Below are positions 1-9,160 of a stretch of 64,000 nucleotides of DNA, one piece after another. Under the pieces are notes generated by a model. It was given only the letters and a program-made list of their open reading frames with translations, did not search any database and was not told the DNA's origin. A program made the translations under genes and the position numbers. Each line of letters begins with the position of its first letter. Position 1 is the stretch's first letter. The stretch is taken from assembly GCA_963744345.1 (NCBI GenBank), contig CAVUTD010000021.1, forward strand, positions 124,001 through 188,000, read 5' to 3'. Origin of the DNA: DASTFP01 sp963744345. Its GTDB lineage: Bacteria > Verrucomicrobiota > Verrucomicrobiia > Chthoniobacterales > Terrimicrobiaceae.

Positions 1-647
1 AGTTGCATGAGCGCCTGAATGGCGCGGCGGGCGCGACCCACGCTCCATGATTCCAACAGTTCGGAAAACGAAAAGAGAAAGACTACCGCAGCGCCCTCTG
101 CGTGTTCGCCGATAGCCACCGCGCCGATCACTGCGACGGTCATCAGGACGTTCATGTTGAGAGACAAAGTCTTCAAGGACCGAAAGGCCCCCGGGAAAAC
201 CAGCGCACCTCCTGCAATGATGGCGAGGGTAAATGCCACGCCGGGCGCGAGAGTTCCTTCCAAGCCCAGACATGGCAGGGCGACTCCAATGACGGTGAGC
301 AACCCAGATACTCCCACGAGACTTGAGGCGATCGAAATATAGCCTCCGTTCGAGCGTGTTGCCGCCCGTCGCACCCTGACGCCGCTTCTGTTGATTGCCT
401 CGATCAACACCGGGCTGCGCACCGATCCATCATGATAGACAGTGACGCAGGAGGTGACGAGATTGGCGTGAACTCCATGAACACCGCCAACTGGCTTCAA
501 TGCTCGCTCGACGGCGGCGACTTCCTCAGAGCAATCCATGCCGCTGACGCGAAACGTCTCCTCACTGGCTCCAATAGGAAATCGGGAGCCTTGCTGAGAT
601 TCCTCGGTATGCTCGTGATGATCGCAACATTCACTGTTCTCGCTCAT
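1..647 (-). CDS. P1B-type heavy-metal translocating ATPase, N-terminal 215 residues (runs off the window)
   Basis: An inner-membrane pump that exports a soft metal ion (Zn/Cd/Pb type most likely) using ATP. The frame is open to the left edge, so only the amino-terminal part is visible. Residues 5-20 form a Cys/His/Glu-rich tail (CCDHHEHTEE). A heavy-metal-associated domain follows at about 30-95, with GMDCSEE in place of the usual two-Cys loop; this one-Cys, acidic variant is known from Zn/Cd pumps. Hydrophobic helices lie at about 104-125, 133-152 and 166-186, and the stretch LNMNVLMTVAVIGAVAIGE is typical of helix 3-4 of P1B ATPases. The start is chosen because AGAAGGAG lies 8 bases upstream. 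The catalytic DKTGT and the CPx motif lie outside the window, so metal specificity cannot be read. Confidence 0.9.
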   Translation of the reverse strand, partial: MSENSECCDHHEHTEESQQGSRFPIGASEETFRVSGMDCSEEVAAVERALKPVGGVHGVHANLVTSCVTVYHDGSVRSPVLIEAINRSGVRVRRAATRSNGGYISIASSLVGVSGLLTVIGVALPCLGLEGTLAPGVAFTLAIIAGGALVFPGAFRSLKTLSLNMNVLMTVAVIGAVAIGEHAEGAAVVFLFSFSELLESWSVGRARRAIQALMQ

Positions 648-1018
648 GACCCATGCTCCTTCTGCGAGTGACAGCCGGTTGCACATCACTTCTAGCCTCG
701 ATCACCCGGGATGCCAAACCGGGCTAGAAGCTTCTTTGGAGTTCAACAGCCCTACCCGCAAAAACTGAAGACTCGCCCAATTTTTGGCGAACCGCACGCA
801 ACGCCAATAACTTTGTTCGCACTTCGCTTCAGGAGTGGCTCTGACGAGTCGCGAGTTGCGTAGAATCAAGATCTCCCTTCGGCGCAGTATACCGGCGTTC
901 TTGAAGTGTTCAGCTAGTCCTCGAAGCTGGACGTGCGGCGATAGTCTCTCCCGCTCGAGAGTCGCGCCCGCCAGCACCGGAGACCAAATCACGGCGTGCG
1001 CAACCCGCCCCGAGACTC
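648..1018. other. Gene-poor stretch upstream of the metal ATPase
   Basis: A minus-strand frame of 96 codons (702-992) could be read ahead of the ATPase, where a metal-sensing ArsR/MerR regulator would be expected. Its product shows no convincing winged helix and no Cys/His metal site, and I see no good ribosome binding site. The ATPase promoter presumably lies here, but no clear -35/-10 pair was identified. Confidence 0.3.
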
Positions 1019-2395
1019 TTACGAACGTCTACCGGCCCCTTGGGCGTCGCCGATGCACGAGAGCCCTAAGGAGGTCAGGTCGGTGCCCTGCTGCAAGAAG
1101 ATCTTCATATTCTCAAAATCGAAGGTCACTGCATAAGGCTTGAAGAAATCGTGGCCGACCATACCGGCGAGGTGGAAGCCAAAGAGGTTCTCCCAGGGGA
1201 ATGGCCCATCGTAAAGCCCTGCGACGTTCTCTTCCTGCACTTTCCCGAACGAAAGGCGATGCACGACGTAGGGCACGATCTTCAGATTTCCGCCGCCACC
1301 CGCGCCTGCGGAAGCTTTGTCCTCCTCCAGCTTGATCCCCGCTTCCTTGATCACCGATTCTGCCAGCTTGACTCCCGCGCCGGCCAGCCCTGTGTCGACG
1401 AAGAGAAGCGCAGGGGGAAGCGTCTCCACGCGCCCCCAGCCAACCATGAAATGGTCGCTTGCGATCCAGAAAGGAACCGCGACGCTCTTGCCCGAGGTCG
1501 CCACAAACTGCTCCAGATTTGTCGCGTTTTTGCGGCGGAGCACGAGCTCGCCGCGCGGGAAATCGAGGGTCGCAAGGAAATGGTAGAAGAGCGTGGTCCC
1601 GATGATACCGTCGATCTGCTTTGCGCCAAGGCCTTCGGAGAGCTGGCGGAGGGGTAGCATCGCCACGGGCAGGTTCTTCACCGTCCAGTCGCCGACAGTG
1701 AGGGATTCGATCCGCCCTTGCTGAACCTCAGCGTGCTGGCCGCCGGAAAAGGTGCCTTGCACCGTTCCGAATAGCGGGACGCCAAGCTCCTTGGCGAAGT
1801 CCGTGTCGAGCGCGACTTCCGAGCCCCCAGTGTCAATGAAGAAAGTGACCTCGTCGCCCCCGTTGACGCGCACGGTGATCAGCGGCAGCGGATCCGTCCT
1901 CAGGAATTTCAGGCGCGTGATTTGCCCGTCGCCGTGCACCTCATAGGGGGTCTGGCCCTTGAAGCTCTGCAACTTGGCAACATTCAGTGTCGGGTACTGC
2001 GCGGCGACCAACGGGTTAGTTCCTACGTCGACGCCGTTCAGCGCAGCCACGGCCTTTTCGAAATCGTCGCGGCGATAGTAGGTCTCGGCGAGCATGACCT
2101 TGGGGTCGGCGTCGTCGGGCCGCAGCTCGATGGCCCTTTTCAGCCAACGCTCGGCATCGTCAAGCCGGTTGGAAAGAAGCGCGATCCGACCCAACTGGAG
2201 CGTTGCCGAATAGTCGTCGGGGCGGTCGGCGGCGATTTTGGCGTATTGTTCGCCGGCCTGGGCAAACTCCCCGATTCGGAAGAGGCGGTCGGCGGAATCG
2301 ATCGGCGATGGCTTCTGCTCCGCCGCCGCCGGTCCCGAGATAACGCAAAGCGGGAGCGTCACCAAGAGTGCGAAGCAAACTCCGGCTGATTTCAT
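1019..2395 (-). CDS. Secreted TPR protein with retropepsin-like aspartyl protease domain
   Basis: Predicted periplasmic protein of 458 residues. A signal peptide ends near residue 25 (AAA before EQKPS). Two or three TPR helices span about 35-125. A gag-pepsin-like fold follows, with one active-site DTG at 188-190 (FFIDTGGSEV) and a second DTG at 334-336 (LLFVDTGLAGAG). Single-chain proteins with two such motifs form a pepsin-like pair of half-sites, so both catalytic aspartates seem present. A Gly/Ala-rich linker near 365-372 and a final VGHDFFKPY segment are usual for this family. The substrate is unknown. It stands alone, divergent from the alpha/beta hydrolase on its right. Confidence 0.8.
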   Translation of the reverse strand: MKSAGVCFALLVTLPLCVISGPAAAEQKPSPIDSADRLFRIGEFAQAGEQYAKIAADRPDDYSATLQLGRIALLSNRLDDAERWLKRAIELRPDDADPKVMLAETYYRRDDFEKAVAALNGVDVGTNPLVAAQYPTLNVAKLQSFKGQTPYEVHGDGQITRLKFLRTDPLPLITVRVNGGDEVTFFIDTGGSEVALDTDFAKELGVPLFGTVQGTFSGGQHAEVQQGRIESLTVGDWTVKNLPVAMLPLRQLSEGLGAKQIDGIIGTTLFYHFLATLDFPRGELVLRRKNATNLEQFVATSGKSVAVPFWIASDHFMVGWGRVETLPPALLFVDTGLAGAGVKLAESVIKEAGIKLEEDKASAGAGGGGNLKIVPYVVHRLSFGKVQEENVAGLYDGPFPWENLFGFHLAGMVGHDFFKPYAVTFDFENMKIFLQQGTDLTSLGLSCIGDAQGAGRRS

Positions 2396-2646
2396 TATGG
2401 GGAACTCCGCGAGGGGGAGGCGAGCGGCGGAGGCATAGGAAATCGCTTTTGGCCCTCAGGGGCGTTGGCCCGAAGTCGGAAGCCAAAGGCCTTGGTCTCC
2501 ATCGGCACAGAGTGAAGAAAGTAGGTGCCGAAGTCAAACACGGGCTACCGCCGGAGCGCCCAAGCGATTTCCGATCAGTCCTTGACACTGAATTGGACCG
2601 CTGCCAGCGTTGAACTTCCGGCGCGCAGCCGGATCAGGAGGTTCGC

Positions 2647-3456
2647 ATGGCAAGGTCGGGCACGGCCCGGGCAAACGGGCAAGAACTTTACTACGAAGTC
2701 CACGGTGAGGGGCAGCCGCTCATCCTGGTGATGGGGATCGGCTACGACTGCACCCTTTGGACGCTCGCGCAGGTTCCTGCACTGTCTCAGAAGTTTCAGG
2801 TCGTCATCTTCGACAACCGCGATGCTGGCCGCAGCTCGCAAGCCGCCAGCGGGTACTCCATCGCGGACATGGCCGACGACACGGCCGCGCTGATGGAGTC
2901 ACTCGGCATCAAGAAGGCCCACGTTTGTGGTCTGTCGATGGGCGGAATGATCGCAATGGAATTCGCGCTTCGTCACCCTGCTCGCCTGGATCGGATGATC
3001 CTGACTGGCGCGCAGGGGGCGCCGGCTCGCGCGGCGTTCCACTCGGTCATGACTTGGAACTGGGTCAAGGCGAACGACAAGACCGGCGAGGTCTTCGCCT
3101 GCCAGCAATTCACCTGGCTGCTCTCCACCTCGTTCCTACGCAACAAGGAGGCGGTTCAGAAGACCGTCGCGATGCTGTCGAGCAATCCCAACCCGGTCGG
3201 CCAGGAGGCCTATAATCGACAGGCGAAGGCGCTCCTTCAGTTCGATGTCCTGGACCGGCTGGCAGGCGTGAAGACACCCACCCTCTGCATCGTCGGCGAG
3301 CAAGATCTGCTCACACCAGTGCACGAGTGCCGCGAGGTTGCCGACAAGATTCCAGGCGCCAAGTTCGAAGTGATCAAGGGCGACGGCTCGTCCCACCTCG
3401 TGCCGATCGAGCGTCCGGACGACTTCAACGGCCTCGTCAGGAGCTTTCTGCTCTGA
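2647..3456 (+). CDS. Alpha/beta hydrolase
   Basis: Cytoplasmic serine hydrolase of 269 residues with a complete triad: nucleophile elbow GLSMGG (Ser97), Asp220 in GEQD and His250 in SSHLV. The amino-terminal strand and oxyanion loop (ILVMGIGYD) and the strand-3 motif FDNRDAGRS match the family of small esterases and C-C hydrolases resembling 3-oxoadipate enol-lactonase. No signal peptide. The start has a strong AGGAGG seven bases upstream. The natural substrate cannot be told from sequence, and its neighbours give no pathway. Confidence 0.85.
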   Translation: MARSGTARANGQELYYEVHGEGQPLILVMGIGYDCTLWTLAQVPALSQKFQVVIFDNRDAGRSSQAASGYSIADMADDTAALMESLGIKKAHVCGLSMGGMIAMEFALRHPARLDRMILTGAQGAPARAAFHSVMTWNWVKANDKTGEVFACQQFTWLLSTSFLRNKEAVQKTVAMLSSNPNPVGQEAYNRQAKALLQFDVLDRLAGVKTPTLCIVGEQDLLTPVHECREVADKIPGAKFEVIKGDGSSHLVPIERPDDFNGLVRSFLL

Positions 3457-3498
3457 AGGGAAAACCACGCAAGCTCGCACCGTTGTCGAGCATGGCCT

Positions 3499-3700
3499 TA
3501 TGGCTCGGGAATCGGCCAACTCCAAGCTGCTCCCGAGGTGGTTGAAGGCCCGCTAAACGAAGCAGTCCCGTTTACTTTCGGCCTCAAGTTTCCCGCCAAC
3601 TACAAGCTTCCGGCCCGTTGGCATCCTCACCTACTGCGAGAACTTCGGAAAGTCCCTGTGCCAAAGCGCCGGAGACTGTGGCACCGGTGCCATCGATTAG
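3499..3700 (+). pseudogene. Remnant of a cupin-domain protein
   Basis: A short open stretch reads EGPLNEAVPFTF, then LKFPANYKLPARWHP. This is the signature start of secreted cupins in which the first His pair of the metal site follows a KLPAHWHP-type turn; here the first His is Arg. After about 45 residues the similarity stops and the frame is lost, so the metal-binding second half is missing. It has no start codon in the expected place. I read it as a decayed fragment; family assignment is from the motif only. Confidence 0.5.
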
Positions 3701-3718
3701 CTCACAGGACGCAACAGC

Positions 3719-4111
3719 TTACTGGACGATCAATTTTCCAGCCATTTGCGGGTGCATCAGGCAAGCATAGGTAAGGACGTCACGTTTACTTGGACGTACT
3801 GTCACTGTTAATGTTTCGCCTGAGTCGATGCTGGAGGTCTTAATATCCAGCCCGCTGATCGCAAAGCAGTGCAGAACGCTTCGCGGATCGTCGTTGCGCA
3901 GAACCAATTCGGCAGTTTGGCCACGGGTAAGGGTGATCGGTGGATTGCGTAACTCGGGCTGGCCTTCCAAGTGAAAGGCCTGGTCCTTGGCGACGAGCAG
4001 AATGCGAACGCTTGGCGCATCGCTTCGGGCGGAGTCGCCGCAGCCAGCGAGTGCGAGAGCGAGAGCGTAGTAGAGGAGGAGCAACGCGAGTTTGCTGGCG
4101 ACCGTTTTCAT
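3719..4111 (-). CDS. Cupredoxin-domain lipoprotein (plastocyanin/azurin-like)
   Basis: Small copper protein anchored to a membrane. A lipoprotein signal ends at LALAGC, so Cys is lipidated. The cupredoxin domain carries an apparent full type 1 copper site: His in SVLHCF, then Cys, His and Met in YACLMHPQM (C-x2-H-x2-M). It would carry single electrons or buffer copper. The start was taken at the ATG preceding the signal peptide rather than one 45 bases upstream, which lies inside the ZIP gene. It is the last gene of a three-gene operon: the ZIP stop lies 14 bases upstream, and the multicopper oxidase is first, making an oxidase-cupredoxin electron path plausible. Confidence 0.85.
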   Translation of the reverse strand: MKTVASKLALLLLYYALALALAGCGDSARSDAPSVRILLVAKDQAFHLEGQPELRNPPITLTRGQTAELVLRNDDPRSVLHCFAISGLDIKTSSIDSGETLTVTVRPSKRDVLTYACLMHPQMAGKLIVQ

Positions 4112-4125
4112 AGTGTTGCGTTTCT

Positions 4126-5316
4126 CTAAGTGGATACGAGCAGCGCCGTGGTCCACATGACAATCATGCCGAGCATCAGGCCGGCCGCGTTGCTCAAGTT
4201 AAACAGATTGCTCTCAGCCGTTTTCATCATCTGAGCGCCAATTGACCAAACAACTTGGAAGACGGCGCCCGCGCCGATTGAGAGGAACAAGACAGATGCG
4301 ATCTCCGAGTAAGAAAAGCCTCCCAGCCAGCAACCGAGAATCGTCGGCGCGCCGCCTATAATTCCCAGTAACGCAAGGTGGAAGAGCGTCACCTTTGACC
4401 GCGTGAGCGGCGATACGATTGCCAGCCCTTCGGTCGTGTTGTGGATCGTGAAGCCAAGCAGCAGAAGTGCTCCGAGAGCGATTTCACCCGAAGCGTAAGC
4501 GCTTCCGATGGCGAGACCTTCGCCAAGGTTATGGACCCCTATCCCAAAGGCAATCATGTACGCCAGGACCAACGATGCATTCGGGCTCTGCTCGTCGGAT
4601 CGCGTGCGAAGAGTCTGATCGATGGCTGTGATGCAGAGGAATGCGAGCAGAAAGCCGATCGCTAGAAGGCCAAACCCGGAGAATACTCCTGGCAGCCTGC
4701 CAGCAACTTCAAGGCCTTCGTGCAGCGCATCGATACCGAGGAATACTAGGAGCCCGACGGTGAAACTAAGGAAAAAGTTGATCCAAGCTTTTCCCAACCG
4801 TCGCAAGAATGGCAGCCACAAAATGCCAAACGCAACAGGAAGGATGCCGACATACAACCCCATCGCGGCAAAAACGAGAAGCATGCGGCCCGAAGGCTTG
4901 GGTGTTTCCACTGCGACCGGAATTTCTTTTTCGAAAGACAGCCCGTTGGCTGTAAAAATCTCGATTTTGTAGGGGTCTCCCGGCACCCAGTCGAAGGGGA
5001 TACGCAGAGTTGTTTCCTGCAATCGTTCCAGGCGCCGGCCTGGGCTGAATTCAGCTTTCCAGATTGCTTCGTCTACCGTGACCAGCGTCATCTCCACCGG
5101 CATCGGGCCGGTATTGCGAATGATCAACTTGAACTCCCCTGGCTTCAGTTCGACGCGCCTGATACTGATTTGTTCAATCGGCGGAACTGCCCGCTCGATG
5201 AGCTCGCTGCCCCCATGGAAGAACCACCAGATTAAGCCGCCTAATAGCAGGGGAGGGAGGATCGCGCTGAGAACTGCCAGGGCTTTGGAAAACGAATCTT
5301 GCGCTGTAACTTCCAT
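4126..5316 (-). CDS. ZIP-family metal transporter with extra N-terminal extracytoplasmic domain
   Basis: Membrane protein of 396 residues. Residues 12-33 form a membrane anchor and 45-135 look like a beta-sandwich outside the cytoplasm. The rest is a polytopic ZIP domain with both metal-site helices: HNLGEG (262-267) and HNTTEG (292-297), the paired H-N-x-x-E-G motifs that hold the transported divalent metal. The ZIP core is normally about 250 residues, so the amino-terminal domain is an addition; its text (KLIIRNTGPMPVEMTLVTVD) suggests a cupredoxin- or Ig-like fold. It sits between the multicopper oxidase (6 bases after that stop) and the cupredoxin, implying uptake or release of Cu, Fe or Mn linked to oxidation. 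Confidence 0.85.
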   Translation of the reverse strand: MEVTAQDSFSKALAVLSAILPPLLLGGLIWWFFHGGSELIERAVPPIEQISIRRVELKPGEFKLIIRNTGPMPVEMTLVTVDEAIWKAEFSPGRRLERLQETTLRIPFDWVPGDPYKIEIFTANGLSFEKEIPVAVETPKPSGRMLLVFAAMGLYVGILPVAFGILWLPFLRRLGKAWINFFLSFTVGLLVFLGIDALHEGLEVAGRLPGVFSGFGLLAIGFLLAFLCITAIDQTLRTRSDEQSPNASLVLAYMIAFGIGVHNLGEGLAIGSAYASGEIALGALLLLGFTIHNTTEGLAIVSPLTRSKVTLFHLALLGIIGGAPTILGCWLGGFSYSEIASVLFLSIGAGAVFQVVWSIGAQMMKTAESNLFNLSNAAGLMLGMIVMWTTALLVST

Positions 5317-5322
5317 AGCTCT

Positions 5323-6405
5323 CTAGGCCTTCACGTTGAAGAACCCCATCCAACCCAGTTCGGCGAATTCCGAAGTATGGGCGTGAAACATGTACATGCC
5401 GGGATACTTGTAGCTGAACTCGATGATCCCGCGCTGTCCCTGACAAAGGTTGATGGTATCCGTCAGCTCCGCAGGCTCCAACGTTGTGCCATTCGGGTAG
5501 TAGTCGAACATGTTCGCGTGGAGGTGAAAGTTATTCACCAAGTCGAACTCCGTCATGTTGGAGAGATAAATGCGAACTGTCTCCCCGGTTTGGATCTCGA
5601 TGGGATGCTCGGCGTAGTAGTTCGCGATGCCGTTGACGGCGTAGAACTCATTTTCCATATCCAGGTCCACGTCGAGTCCGTGCATCACCATCATCATCTC
5701 CGTCGCTGGTGAGCGCGGGGGATTCGGATCGACAATCAGGGTGCCGAAAAGCCCGCGCGAGATGTGCTTGCGCAGCGGCATCATATGACAGTGGTACGGA
5801 AAGATGCCGAACGGCTCCGCGATAAAGTCGTAGGTGAAGGTCTTGCCCTGCGGCACCACCTCAAAGACGCCGTCCATGTTTGCCGGATGAACGCCGTGGA
5901 AGTGCATCGTGTGCGGTTTGCTTCCTCGATTTTCAAAATGAATGATGAGCCGATCGCCGACGGTGGCGCGGAGCGTTGGGCCGGGCATGAAACCGTTGTA
6001 GACCCAGGCTGGGAATTTGATCCCCTCCGCAATCACAATTTCTTTGTCCTCGGCGATGACCACGTATTCACGCCGAGACGTGCCGTCCGGCTCTGGGGAA
6101 ACCCTGCCAGGATCGAATGTCGTTAGATACTTCATCGGATCCATCGTTCCGTCCTGTGCCGGCTGGTAGGCTCTTCGCGGTCCGCCCTCCGCCTCGCTGG
6201 CTGCGCTGATAGGTATCACCTGCTCACCGACTGACGCCGTTTTGCCGATCGGATATCTGCCGTCGAGCTTTTCCGTCAGACATTCCATACAGGCCTGCGC
6301 CCTCTCTACTGGATAGGTCGCCAGACCCGCCGCTCCTGCCGCAACCATGGCTCCGGCATGCATGAACTTGCGCCGGGAAATGTCGAGTGAATTTGGCTTT
6401 TTCAA
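5323..6405 (-). CDS. Two-domain multicopper oxidase (type C-like), Tat-exported
   Basis: Periplasmic copper oxidase of 360 residues. A Tat signal (SRRKFMHAG) is followed by a CMEC pair at 39-42 that could bind metal. Domain 1 has HFH (168-170) and HCH (205-207); domain 2 has HLH (294-296) and HAH (341-343), the four His pairs of a trinuclear copper site built between subunits. The type 1 copper Cys is in domain 1 only (C206, with H214), which matches type C two-domain oxidases. The axial position appears to be Leu219 rather than Met, usually a sign of high redox potential. It might oxidise metal ions or phenols. First gene of the copper operon. Confidence 0.88.
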   Translation of the reverse strand: MKKPNSLDISRRKFMHAGAMVAAGAAGLATYPVERAQACMECLTEKLDGRYPIGKTASVGEQVIPISAASEAEGGPRRAYQPAQDGTMDPMKYLTTFDPGRVSPEPDGTSRREYVVIAEDKEIVIAEGIKFPAWVYNGFMPGPTLRATVGDRLIIHFENRGSKPHTMHFHGVHPANMDGVFEVVPQGKTFTYDFIAEPFGIFPYHCHMMPLRKHISRGLFGTLIVDPNPPRSPATEMMMVMHGLDVDLDMENEFYAVNGIANYYAEHPIEIQTGETVRIYLSNMTEFDLVNNFHLHANMFDYYPNGTTLEPAELTDTINLCQGQRGIIEFSYKYPGMYMFHAHTSEFAELGWMGFFNVKA

Positions 6406-6452
6406 AAGAGCCCTTCGTCGGGCGGCGAGATCGATATGGATAGTGGCTTCAT

Positions 6453-6481
6453 AATGTATGTCTTGCTACATTTTGGGTCAA
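6453..6481 (-). promoter_or_regulatory. Candidate promoter of the copper operon with inverted repeat in the spacer
   Basis: On the minus strand TTGACC and TACATT are separated by 17 bases, 47 bases ahead of the oxidase start. The spacer and -10 contain ATGTA-N8-TACAT, a dyad placed where a repressor of the BlaI/CopY type could block polymerase. Seen by eye only. Confidence 0.4.
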
Positions 6482-6663
6482 GGACTACTTGCTCGGTGTC
6501 GATTTGTCAATTTCTCTTTTCCAGCTGCGGTGGGCGCACCGCGGCGGAGAGATCAACATCTCCTGAAGGATGTTCGGAAGACTTCCCGCGCATCTGGATG
6601 TCGGATTGCGCTGGGTGCTTCTGCCCGAATGGGTTGCGCGGCTGAACGCGGAGCGAACTCAGT

Positions 6664-7326
6664 CTAGCCGCCGTGCCCCGGTTTCTCGAGCGTCGAGATG
6701 CAATCCGCAAACAATTTGGTGTTTGAGCGATTGGAGGGTCCCCAACTGTCGATCTGCGCGAGAACGCGAAAACCGTGCCTCTTGGCGATGCGGGCAAACA
6801 GGTCTGTACTCAGCTGGGAGCGTCCGCCAAGGACGCGCTGTTTGGGGTTTGGTTGCCCCGGGTGGTGAATAGAGCATCGGCCTGCCGCCGAAAGAACGCG
6901 AGCGAATTCAGCCATGTACCCCTCCGTGATGTCGGGCTCTATATGAACAAAAGAATCGTAGGACCAGATGAATTGCACGGAAGCATCGGCAATGGAGGAG
7001 AGCGTGCGACCGTTTGTGTTACAAAAACTCGCGTTCGTGAGATTGGCGAAGTGCTGGCGGCAAAAAGCGATGCACGACGGGCTGAAATCGATGCCGATAT
7101 AGCGCTGTGCGCGGCGGGCGAGAAACGGTGTCCACCGCCCGTGTCCGACAGCCACTTCCAGCACAGTCGAATTCTCTCCGATGCTTGGGGCGATAAAGGC
7201 ATCGACGATGTCCTGCTTCCAGGCAGCGTAATGCATTCCACAAAATGCCGCCTGGTCGGTCCATTCGTCGCCGTCGCGCGGCCATTGATATCGATCCCAA
7301 AAGCGATTTTCTTCCAATGTTGCCAT
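6664..7326 (-). CDS. Class I SAM-dependent methyltransferase
   Basis: 220-residue soluble protein. Motif I is VLEVAVGHGRW (about 55-65), motif II YIGIDFSP with the acidic residue that binds the ribose, and motif IV is IWSYDSFVHI. This fits small-molecule methyltransferases of the Methyltransf_25 type; the carboxyl-terminal part, with HHPGQP after motif V, does not identify the acceptor. It is transcribed towards the copper operon but separated by 258 bases containing that operon's promoter, so it is probably not part of it. Confidence 0.75.
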   Translation of the reverse strand: MATLEENRFWDRYQWPRDGDEWTDQAAFCGMHYAAWKQDIVDAFIAPSIGENSTVLEVAVGHGRWTPFLARRAQRYIGIDFSPSCIAFCRQHFANLTNASFCNTNGRTLSSIADASVQFIWSYDSFVHIEPDITEGYMAEFARVLSAAGRCSIHHPGQPNPKQRVLGGRSQLSTDLFARIAKRHGFRVLAQIDSWGPSNRSNTKLFADCISTLEKPGHGG

Positions 7327-7657
7327 AGACCAGCCTCAAAAAGGCATCGGTTGTCGCCGTGAGTTGTGCAAGCGCGAATTGAACAAACGTCCTCAGGATC
7401 AAGGGGTAATTGAAGCGCCAAGAGACATCAGCATCCTTAGGCGCTAGCATTTGTGGGCTCCCGAATTTGTTGTCAAGGAAGGCCTAGGTTTGTTTCCAAG
7501 ACTAAGCCCGGATTTCTCCAGGCGATGGCTTCTTAAGCTGACACAAGAGCCAAAATCTTCGCGATCCAACGGCGCAAGAGAGTCGTAACAATGCATAATG
7601 ATACCGACCTACGCGATCAGTTTTATCGATGCGCATCGCTCCAGGAAAAGGCCGCTG

Positions 7658-9160
7658 ATGTCCAACGGTGCTTCAGGATCGCTGGGGGCAGCCGGCCGAG
7701 TTCATCGCAAAGCTGCCCAAACGTTGGCGGCGATTACGCTGTTCGGGAGCTTGCCGGCGATCTCGAGCGGGAGCGAGGATATCAAAGCGCTTCCTTCTCC
7801 GGGACCCGTCACCAAAGCGTCATCGAACGCGTCCACTTACCCGAAGCTGCGTGCCTCGATGTCGTACAAGATCGCCATGAGCCCGCATGGCGGGACGGAG
7901 AAACTTGATCGGGACATCCAAGCCGCTCAGCGCCGCGTCCGCGAAGAGGCGGAGCCGAAGGATTTCCTGGAGCAACTCGGTTGGCTTTATGTATCAAAAG
8001 CGCGCGCCAGTTACGATCAAGGGTTCTACAAGCTCGCTGAGCAATGTGCTCTGGCCTTGGAAGAGGTCGATCCCAAGAGTTCTGAAGCAAAGCTGCTGCG
8101 AGGGCATGTGCTTAGCTGCTTTCATCGCTTTGTGGAAGCCGAAGCTGTCGCCAGGGAACTCGTCAATGAGCGCACGCTTCCATTTGACTACGGTCTGCTG
8201 GGCGATGCGCTGATGGAACAGGGTCGTCTGGATGATGCTATCGCCGCCTACCAGCAGATGGTCGACCTGCGTCCCGATCTTCAATCCTATAGTCGAGTCG
8301 CTCATATTCGCTGGCTTAAGGGAGATCTCGAGGGCGCCATCGAAGCAGCGCGCCTGGCCGTAAGCGCGGCGAGCCCGCTCGATCCGGAGTCGGCTTCATG
8401 GTCTTTGACTCGCCTTGGGCAGTATCAGTTCCAAGCCAAATTACTCGGCGAGGGTAAGGCTGCTTGCGATTCGGCGCTAAGATATTCGCCTGACTATCCT
8501 GCTGCGCTGTTGCTGCAGAGCCGCATGTTGCTCGCGGCAGGTCAAGCCACGGAGGCGCTCGCGCCCATCCAGCGCGCAACGGTCCAGAATCCGCTGCCGG
8601 AATTTCGGTGGGCGCTCGCAGACACACTTCGGGCAGCAGGCCGCGCTGACGAAGCCGCGAATGTGGAGGCGGCCTTAAAGCGCACTGGTGCCCAGGACGA
8701 CGCGCGGACGTTTTCACTATTCCTGGCCACCCGCGGTGAGCAGGTTGAATTCGCCGTCGAACTCGCACGACGCGAGCTTCAATCTCGCGCCGACGTTTTT
8801 ACGCATGATGCACTGGCCTGGGCCCTCGCCACAGCCGGTCGGCCAGACGAAGCGTGGCCGCACATGGAGAAGGCGCTTGCCGAGGGCACCGCGGACGGCC
8901 GGCTCTTCAACCATGCTGGCGTGATCGCGGCCAAACTTGGGCGCGTGGCGGAAGCGGAGATGTGGCTAAGAAAAGCCCGCAGTCTTGAGAGCATGTTGCT
9001 CCCTTCCGAACAACAGCAACTTGCTGCCACGCTGAGTGCCTTGGAAGAGAGGAGCGGCACGGGATCAATCACGGCCGCCGAGAACGCAGTACTTTCAACG
9101 AGCGATCAACTCGCAACCGCCTCCCAGATCGACAAAACCAAGAACCAAGAAAACGAATGA
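7658..9160 (+). CDS. Secreted TPR-repeat protein, cassette copy 1
   Basis: First gene of a TPR - DUF4331 - HupE cassette. The start ATG is chosen over one 60 bases earlier because AGGAAAAGG lies six bases upstream and because it opens a signal peptide (hydrophobic AAITLFGSLPAISSG). The mature protein is about 450 residues, almost all helical repeats from about residue 75, including GDALMEQGRLDDAIAAYQQM and AGRPDEAWPHMEKAL. It would be a protein-binding scaffold in the periplasm. The stop codon overlaps the DUF4331 start as ATGA, so the two are translationally coupled. It is a close paralogue of the gene at 15820, roughly 70% identical by eye. Confidence 0.85.
   Translation: MSNGASGSLGAAGRVHRKAAQTLAAITLFGSLPAISSGSEDIKALPSPGPVTKASSNASTYPKLRASMSYKIAMSPHGGTEKLDRDIQAAQRRVREEAEPKDFLEQLGWLYVSKARASYDQGFYKLAEQCALALEEVDPKSSEAKLLRGHVLSCFHRFVEAEAVARELVNERTLPFDYGLLGDALMEQGRLDDAIAAYQQMVDLRPDLQSYSRVAHIRWLKGDLEGAIEAARLAVSAASPLDPESASWSLTRLGQYQFQAKLLGEGKAACDSALRYSPDYPAALLLQSRMLLAAGQATEALAPIQRATVQNPLPEFRWALADTLRAAGRADEAANVEAALKRTGAQDDARTFSLFLATRGEQVEFAVELARRELQSRADVFTHDALAWALATAGRPDEAWPHMEKALAEGTADGRLFNHAGVIAAKLGRVAEAEMWLRKARSLESMLLPSEQQQLAATLSALEERSGTGSITAAENAVLSTSDQLATASQIDKTKNQENE

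Noticed and set aside
702..992. Possible ArsR-type metal regulator ahead of the ATPase
   Set aside because: No clear winged helix, no metal ligands and no ribosome binding site; position alone is not enough.
1151..1657. Long plus-strand frame of 168 codons
   Set aside because: Lies opposite the retropepsin-like TPR gene, with shadow composition and no motif.
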